Assembly: GCF_017814915.1 (NCBI RefSeq)
Contig: NZ_JAGIPZ010000006.1
Span: 186,001-250,000 of the forward strand
Direction: 5' to 3'
Origin: Herbaspirillum sp. LeCh32-8
GTDB lineage: Bacteria > Pseudomonadota > Gammaproteobacteria > Burkholderiales > Burkholderiaceae_D
DNA length: 64,000 nt
Below, piece by piece: positions 58,980-64,000 of the stretch. The notes beneath the pieces are model-generated. The model had not been told where the DNA came from and ran no database searches. It was given only the letters and a program-made list of their open reading frames with translations. Every line of letters begins with the position of its first letter. The stretch's first letter is position 1. Both the position numbers and the translations under genes were made by a program.

Positions 58980-61262
58980 GTGTTTCCATGCAAATCGACA
59001 TTTGCAGCGGCCATGTTGTTGGCGCTGCAGCAGTGGCCCTGCGCGAACGCTTTCGCGCAGACGGCCAATGATTCCATCAATCTCGCGCAGGCCTCCGACA
59101 GCGAGACATCCAAAGCGACTGCCGGCAAGCGGCTGCAGGACGTGGTCGTCACGGCCAACCGCTCGGGCAGCACTGATCTCGATCACGCGGCGGCCACAGT
59201 GTCGGTGATTACCTCCGAGGACATCGAAGAGCACAACGCGCGCGACATCAAGGATGCGCTGCGCTATGAGCCGGGCGTTGAAGTGCGTCGCAACGTCTAC
59301 CGCATGTCCGGCATCACCGGTGCATCGGCGACCACCGGGCGCGGCGGCAACGAGGGCATCACCATCCGCGGGCTGGACGGCAACCGCGTGCTGATGCTGG
59401 AAGACGGTATCGCCATGCCGCGCGCCTTCAGCCAGGGCGTGGCCAGCGTCGGCCGCGGCGCTTACACCGACACCGAGCTGTACCAGCGCATCGAAGTGCT
59501 GCGTGGCCCGGCGTCATCGCTGTATGGCAGCGACGGTATGACCGGCGCGGTCAACTTCATCACCAAGGATCCGCAGGATCTGCTGAAGGTGTTCGGCAAG
59601 AGCACCTATTTCTCCTTCAAGCCTTCCTACGACTCGGGCGACCGCAGCTACGGCGGCACCGCCAGCGCCGCATGGGGCGGCGAACAGTGGCAGGGCATGC
59701 TGATCCTGAATGCGCGTCACGGCCACGAAGCCGACAACAAGGGCAGCAACAACGTCACCGGCAGCGCGCGCACCACGCCGGATCCAATGAGTTACACCAA
59801 CCGCTCGGCACTGGGCAAGCTGGTGTTCAAGCCCAACGGCCTGGACACATTCAAGCTGACGCTGGAAAACACCGAGCAGCGCGACAGCGGCGACAGCCTC
59901 TCTGCCCTGGGCAGCGGCATCACCAGCTACCAGACCAGCAGCAAGGCCAAGAGCAATCGCGTCGTCTTGGGCTATGAGCACGTGGATCCCGAGCATCCGT
60001 GGCTGCAAAAATTCAAGGCCAACGTGTACTACCGCGACGCCGACACCAATCAGTACACCTTCGAAGGCGGCACCACCACGTCGCCGGCCCGCCCGCGCTT
60101 CCGCGAGGTCTGGTACAGCGACCAGGTGGTCGGCGGCAACCTGCTGGCCGAGAGCAACTTCGGGCCGCAATGGTGGCGTCACAAGCTGGTCTACGGCCTC
60201 GACCTCAGCGTGTCGACGCTGAAGGTGAACGCCAACGGCACCGGCTGGACCACGTGTACCGGCACCCAGTACTGCGAATACTTCCCCAAGACCGAGTACA
60301 CCTCGCTGGGCGCCTACGTGCAGGATGAAATGCGCACCGGCGCGCTGACCACCATCGCCGGCCTGCGCTACGACGCCTACGATCTCAAGCCCCAGGCCAG
60401 CGCCAAGTACGATGCGCAGGCCGTGGCCAGCGGCCAGCCGGCAGCGTCGAGCAAGGACAGCGCGTTCTCGCCGCGCCTGGCGTTCCTGTATGAGGTCACG
60501 CCGGCGTTCATCCCCTACATCCAGTACGCGCGCGGCTTCCGTTCTCCCTCGCCACAGGAGGTCAATTCCTTCTTCAACAACACCGTCTACAAGCAGATCT
60601 CCAATCCTGATCTGAAGCCGGAGACCAGCAATACCTTCGAACTCGGCCTGCGCGGCAAGCTGCCCGCCGGCGAGGGCGCGCTGCGCTACAGCGCGGCCGC
60701 CTACAAGGGCAGCTACCGCAACTTCATCGACCTGGTGACCGTGGGCGGCAACCTGACCGTGGCCAACCCGACCATCTTCCAGTACCGCAATGCCTACAAG
60801 GCCGAGATCCACGGCTTCGAGGGACGCGTGGACTGGCAGATGGACAACGGCGTGAGCGTCAAGGGCGGCTTTGCCTGGACCAAGGGCACAACCACCAACA
60901 ACGGCGTCGAGCAGGGCTTGGAATCGGTGGCGCCACTGTCGGTGGTGACCGGCGTGCGCTATGAGCCGACCAAGGTGTGGTTCGTGCAGACCGACATGGT
61001 CTATAACGCGGCCAAGAAGAAGGGGGACATCCCGACCTCGACCAACTTCGTTTCGCCGTCCTTCTTCGTGATGGACCTGTCGGGCGGCTACCGCTTCAAC
61101 AAGAACATGATCTTGTACGCAGGCATCCGCAATCTGTTCGACAAGAAGTACTGGAGCTGGACCGACATCCGCGGCTTGTCGCTGGCCGACAGCGCGGTCA
61201 ACAAGGATGCCTACACCGAGCCGGGCCGCAGCTTCAACGTGAGCATGAAGTTCGAATACTGA
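58980..61262 (+). CDS. TonB-dependent receptor, probable heme/hemoprotein receptor
   Basis: A 760-residue outer-membrane receptor. GTG start nine bases after AGAAGGGG; signal peptide about 1-26 (FAAAMLLALQQWPCANAFAQ). TonB box region DVVVTANR near 53-60, plug domain about 65-190 (VSVITSEDIEEHNARDIKDAL), then the barrel, ending in SMKFEY. The motifs FRSPSPQEV and NPDLKPET parallel the FRAP and NPNL boxes of heme receptors, but no His lies between them, where heme receptors usually have one. The Fur-like promoter and HemS-like neighbour support heme; another iron ligand remains possible. Confidence 0.85.
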   Translation: MFPCKSTFAAAMLLALQQWPCANAFAQTANDSINLAQASDSETSKATAGKRLQDVVVTANRSGSTDLDHAAATVSVITSEDIEEHNARDIKDALRYEPGVEVRRNVYRMSGITGASATTGRGGNEGITIRGLDGNRVLMLEDGIAMPRAFSQGVASVGRGAYTDTELYQRIEVLRGPASSLYGSDGMTGAVNFITKDPQDLLKVFGKSTYFSFKPSYDSGDRSYGGTASAAWGGEQWQGMLILNARHGHEADNKGSNNVTGSARTTPDPMSYTNRSALGKLVFKPNGLDTFKLTLENTEQRDSGDSLSALGSGITSYQTSSKAKSNRVVLGYEHVDPEHPWLQKFKANVYYRDADTNQYTFEGGTTTSPARPRFREVWYSDQVVGGNLLAESNFGPQWWRHKLVYGLDLSVSTLKVNANGTGWTTCTGTQYCEYFPKTEYTSLGAYVQDEMRTGALTTIAGLRYDAYDLKPQASAKYDAQAVASGQPAASSKDSAFSPRLAFLYEVTPAFIPYIQYARGFRSPSPQEVNSFFNNTVYKQISNPDLKPETSNTFELGLRGKLPAGEGALRYSAAAYKGSYRNFIDLVTVGGNLTVANPTIFQYRNAYKAEIHGFEGRVDWQMDNGVSVKGGFAWTKGTTTNNGVEQGLESVAPLSVVTGVRYEPTKVWFVQTDMVYNAAKKKGDIPTSTNFVSPSFFVMDLSGGYRFNKNMILYAGIRNLFDKKYWSWTDIRGLSLADSAVNKDAYTEPGRSFNVSMKFEY

Positions 61263-61341
61263 TCCGCCACCGGCCGCGCCTGCGCGCCGGTGGAGGCGCG
61301 GCCGTTTCCATTGCAACGCCAAGACCTGAAAGGAAGCACAC

Positions 61342-62499
61342 ATGAACAAGCAACACAGCAAGAGCAGGACGCTGCGCGCGGCCACGACCGCCATTGCATT
61401 GGCCGCCGCCATGCTGGCCGCCGGCTGCGCCTCGCAGCAGCCGCTGGCCGAGCGCTGGGCGCAGTTGCGCACCGCAGAGCCCAAGGTACATCCGCGCGAC
61501 GCCGCGCAAAAACTGGGCGTGTCGGAAGCCCAGCTGGTCGCCACCGAGGTGGGTCGCCAGGCTGTGCGTCTGAACGACGGCGAGCAGAATTTCAAGGCCA
61601 TCTTCGAGCGCTTGCCTGAGCTGGGCCGGATCAAGGCCATCACCCGTAACGACAACGTTGTGCTGGAGCGCGCCGGCGTTGTCACGCCTGCGCAGCGGGA
61701 CGCCGAAGGGCGCGCGCGTCCGGGCACCGGATTCGCCGGCGGGCCGATCGATCTGCGCTTTTCGACGGGGCAGTGGGCCAGCGCCTTTGCCGTGGTGCAG
61801 CCTGGGCGCGCCGGCAAGACCAGCCACAGCCTGCAATTCTTTGACCGCCATGGCGACGCCGTGCACAAGGTCTATCTCGACAATGAGGAGCACGTCGCCG
61901 CCTTCGACAAGCTGGTTGCCGATTTCAGGATGAGCGTGCAGAACACCGCGTTGACGGTGGAGCCGGCACCGGCTCCCGGCCCGGTGATCGCCAATCCGAA
62001 GCCGTCCGAGGAAGACATCAAGGAGCTGCGCCTGTCGTGGCATGAGTTGACCGATGTGCACCAGTTCCCGCGCCTGCTGCGCGAGCTCAAGCTCACCCGC
62101 GAGCAGGCATTGCAACTGATCGGCGCCGAATCGGCCTGGCGCATCCAGCCGCAGGCGGCGCAGGCGCTGATCGAGCAGGCGCGCACCCGTCAGCAGCCCA
62201 TCATGGTGTTCGTCAGCAACCGCGGCATGACGCAGATCTACAGCGGGCCCATCGAAAAGACCTCGAGCTCCGGCGAGTGGTACAACGTGCTCGACCCGGA
62301 TTTCAATCTCCACCTGCGACAGGCGGCAGTGGACCACGGTTGGGTGGTGCGCCGGCCGACCGACCATGGCGTGGTGACGTCGGTCGAGTTCTATGACGCC
62401 CGCGGCAACATGATCGTCAACTTCTTCTCGCGCCGCGAGCGCGGGCAGGAGGAAACGGTGCTCTGGCGCAATATCGTGGGCGCCTTGCCGCGCGGCTAA
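61342..62499 (+). CDS. HemS/ChuS-like hemin-degrading factor with lipoprotein signal
   Basis: A 385-residue protein of the HemS/ChuS family, which binds or degrades heme after uptake. Two homologous domains: about 35-190 (AERWAQLRTAEPKVHPRDAAQKLGVSEAQLVA) and about 215-380 (LRLSWHELTDVHQFPRLLRELKLTREQAL). Family members are cytoplasmic, but this one begins MNKQHSKSRTLRAATTAIAL followed by AMLAAGCASQQ, a lipobox with C29 as the lipidated residue. AAAGGAAGC precedes the first ATG, so the signal is part of the gene. It lies 79 bp after the receptor. Heme-ligand residues could not be assigned with certainty. Confidence 0.82.
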   Translation: MNKQHSKSRTLRAATTAIALAAAMLAAGCASQQPLAERWAQLRTAEPKVHPRDAAQKLGVSEAQLVATEVGRQAVRLNDGEQNFKAIFERLPELGRIKAITRNDNVVLERAGVVTPAQRDAEGRARPGTGFAGGPIDLRFSTGQWASAFAVVQPGRAGKTSHSLQFFDRHGDAVHKVYLDNEEHVAAFDKLVADFRMSVQNTALTVEPAPAPGPVIANPKPSEEDIKELRLSWHELTDVHQFPRLLRELKLTREQALQLIGAESAWRIQPQAAQALIEQARTRQQPIMVFVSNRGMTQIYSGPIEKTSSSGEWYNVLDPDFNLHLRQAAVDHGWVVRRPTDHGVVTSVEFYDARGNMIVNFFSRRERGQEETVLWRNIVGALPRG

Positions 62500-62548
62500 A
62501 TTTCCAGTCTGCCAATAGTGTCTCCGTGGCAATGCGGTAAACGTCGCA

Positions 62549-62571
62549 AAATGGCCTCAGGAAGGCCATTT
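62549..62571 (+). terminator. First hairpin after the heme operon
   Basis: AAATGGCCT/AGGCCATTT, 9-bp stem, loop CAGGA, 49 bp after the hemS-like stop. Only a short T stretch follows; the main terminator is the next hairpin. Confidence 0.5.
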
Positions 62572-62581
62572 CAGCCCCAAA

Positions 62582-62611
62582 AGCCCGGTCCAGGTTGACC
62601 GGGCTGTTTTT
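62582..62611 (+). terminator. Rho-independent terminator of the heme operon
   Basis: AGCCCGGTC/GACCGGGCT, 9-bp stem with loop CAGGTT, followed by GTTTTTT. Its 3' arm contains the -35 element of the next promoter. Confidence 0.88.
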
Positions 62612-62623
62612 GAGGCATATACT
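62595..62623 (+). promoter_or_regulatory. Promoter of the str operon (rpsL-rpsG-fusA)
   Basis: -35 TTGACC (62595-62600), 17-bp spacer, -10 TATACT (62618-62623). Start expected near 62630, giving a 180-nt leader to rpsL. The -35 lies within the terminator stem of the preceding operon. No gene is present in 62500-62812. Confidence 0.7.
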
Positions 62624-62812
62624 CGCGAGTTCTCGATTTTAGGCTCGCCCGGGCTTATGCGTTCTTTGGTCTGATCTTTCGCTTCTGCGACGCCTATTCC
62701 TCTCCGGTCTTAAATCGAAGCGCGCGGTTTCTCGCGTGAAAGTTTTCTGTGTGGTTCCGGGCAACCGTTTCCGGAATCTGTTTTCAATGTCGTACTTTGT
62801 TGGATTAAAACG

Positions 62813-63196
62813 ATGCCAACCATCAATCAATTGATTAGCAACCCACGTGTCCGCGAGACCGTGAAGAGCAAATCGCCGGCGCTGGAGAACAGCCCGCAAA
62901 AGCGTGGTGTTTGCACTCGCGTGTACACCACCACCCCGAAGAAGCCGAACTCCGCGCTGCGTAAGGTCGCCAAGGTGCGCCTGACCAACGGTTTCGAAGT
63001 CATTTCGTACATCGGCGGTGAAGGCCACAACCTGCAAGAACACAGCGTCGTGCTGATCCGCGGCGGCCGTGTGAAGGACTTGCCGGGTGTGCGTTACCAC
63101 ATGGTTCGCGGTGCACTGGATACCCAGGGCGTCAAGGATCGTAAGCAAGCTCGCTCGAAGTACGGTGCCAAGCGCGCCAAGGCAGCGAAGAAGTAA
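62813..63196 (+). CDS. rpsL: 30S ribosomal protein S12
   Basis: 127 residues. [20 protein letters not shown], then [21 protein letters not shown]; the lysines in TTTPKKPNS and in [12 protein letters not shown] where streptomycin-resistance changes arise are wild type. Ends in a basic AKRAKAAKK tail. First gene of the str operon. Confidence 0.98.
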   Translation: MPTINQLISNPRVRETVKSKSPALENSPQKRGVCTRVYTTTPKKPNSALRKVAKVRLTNGFEVISYIGGEGHNLQEHSVVLIRGGRVKDLPGVRYHMVRGALDTQGVKDRKQARSKYGAKRAKAAKK

Positions 63197-63344
63197 TAAT
63201 TGGTCTTTATCATGGCGCTTGTCGCCTGATGAAAAGTGTCGGTCCGGATGGGCCGAGTAAGTGGAAGCCATGATGGCTCTCCGCGAGTGCAGGCGAAGTT
63301 GAATCAGGGTTCGCCCACTCAACTGAAGATTGAAAGGAATCGAA

Positions 63345-63815
63345 ATGCCACGTCGTCGTGAAGTACCCAAGCGTGAAATTCTGCCGGATCCGAAGTTCGG
63401 CAATGTTGATGTCGCCAAGTTTGTGAACGTGCTGATGCTGTCCGGCAAGAAGTCTGTCGCCGAAAACATCATCTACGGCGCCTTCGATCACATCCAGCAA
63501 AAGTCCGGCAAGGACCCGCTGGAAGTGTTCGCTGCCGCCCTGGCCAACTGCAAGCCGATGGTGGAAGTGAAGTCGCGTCGCGTTGGCGGCGCCAACTACC
63601 AGGTGCCGGTCGAAGTGCGTCCGGTTCGTCGTATGGCGCTGTCGATGCGCTGGCTGCGTGAAGCTGCCAACAAGCGCAGCGAGAAGTCCATGCCGCAACG
63701 TCTGGGTGGCGAGCTGATGGAAGCCGCCGAAGGCCGCGGCGGTGCAATGAAGAAGCGTGACGAAGTGCACCGTATGGCAGAAGCGAACAAGGCGTTCTCG
63801 CACTTCCGCTTCTAA
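63345..63815 (+). CDS. rpsG: 30S ribosomal protein S7
   Basis: 156 residues, standard. It starts [19 protein letters not shown], with AAAGGAA before the ATG; an ATG five codons upstream overlaps that site. It binds the 16S rRNA 3' domain and usually represses the str operon. The 148-bp rpsL-rpsG spacer probably holds the S7 control site. Confidence 0.98.
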   Translation: MPRRREVPKREILPDPKFGNVDVAKFVNVLMLSGKKSVAENIIYGAFDHIQQKSGKDPLEVFAAALANCKPMVEVKSRRVGGANYQVPVEVRPVRRMALSMRWLREAANKRSEKSMPQRLGGELMEAAEGRGGAMKKRDEVHRMAEANKAFSHFRF

Positions 63816-63941
63816 CAAAGACAGGATGAAGCCCTGGTCGCATCGGCAGGGGCTTCGTCTATATCTGAATTGGTTCGAGCCGAGCGTTTATTTGAAAAAA
63901 ATGACGCTCGGTTTCGTGCATTAAAGACTTAGGAATAAATC

Positions 63942-64000
63942 ATGGCTCGCAAGACCCCCATTGAGCGCTACCGTAACATCGGTATTTCCGCCCACATCGA
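63942..64000 (+). CDS. fusA: Elongation factor G, N-terminal start only
   Basis: The first 19 codons, MARKTPIERYRNIGISAHI, are in the window and match EF-G up to the start of its G1 region; the gene runs off the right edge. TTAGGAATAAATC precedes the ATG. Position after rpsG confirms it. Confidence 0.95.
   Translation, partial: MARKTPIERYRNIGISAHI

Overview
The window is a 64 kb stretch of GC-rich (mid-60s % by eye) chromosome from a betaproteobacterium of the Oxalobacteraceae, most probably Herbaspirillum. The main pointers are the TorF-type porin-glnK-amtB cluster behind a sigma-54 promoter and NtrC-type site (the known orf1/nlmA-glnK-amtB arrangement of H. seropedicae), the betaproteobacterial GshA, DUF3567, DUF1840 and DUF4390 proteins, and the order tRNA-Tyr/Gly/Thr-tuf-tRNA-Trp-secE-nusG-rplKAJL-rpoBC. 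I see no rRNA, CRISPR array, prophage or intact insertion sequence. The genus assignment is an inference.

Layout. 1-0.8 kb: 3' end of feoB and a small Cys-rich membrane protein (ferrous iron uptake). 0.8-10.5 kb: mixed small units: HxlR regulator/MFS pump, threonine ammonia-lyase, flavin reductase, LysR regulator/NmrA-like oxidoreductase, and a divergent pair of alkylation-repair genes (AlkA-like glycosylase, Ogt-like methyltransferase). 10.5-14.4 kb: a NitT/TauT-type ABC operon with two tandem periplasmic binding proteins. 14.8-19.1 kb: kup, an EamA exporter, a TrmB-like methyltransferase and DUF3567, with two inverted-repeat elements. 19.8-24.9 kb: rsmB-DUF4390-ntrY-ntrX-like operon. 25-32 kb: MFS, DUF1840, two exported proteins, an OPT transporter, YifB/ComM and UbiK.

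32-40.5 kb holds nitrogen and glutathione/PTS functions: NtrC/sigma-54-controlled porin-glnK-amtB, then gshA-gshB-EIIA(Man)-ptsH-ptsI. 40.6-42.7 kb is metX-metW behind what I read as a SAM-II (SAM-alpha) riboswitch with a complete transcription-termination platform. An AmpG-like permease follows.

44.1-58.5 kb is the translation/transcription core: four tRNAs, tuf, secE, nusG, rplK, rplA, rplJ, rplL, rpoB and rpoC. A Fur-type promoter region, a TonB-dependent (probably heme) receptor and a HemS/ChuS-like protein carrying an unexpected lipoprotein signal sit between rpoC and the str operon (rpsL, rpsG, fusA), which runs off the right edge.

The most interesting observations are the metX riboswitch, where ten bases of the aptamer are the exact complement of the terminator's 5' arm; the membrane-anchored HemS-like protein; the NtrX-like regulator without an AAA+ domain; and several clear operator palindromes between divergent regulator/target pairs. 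All calls rest on reading the sequence; no database search was run.
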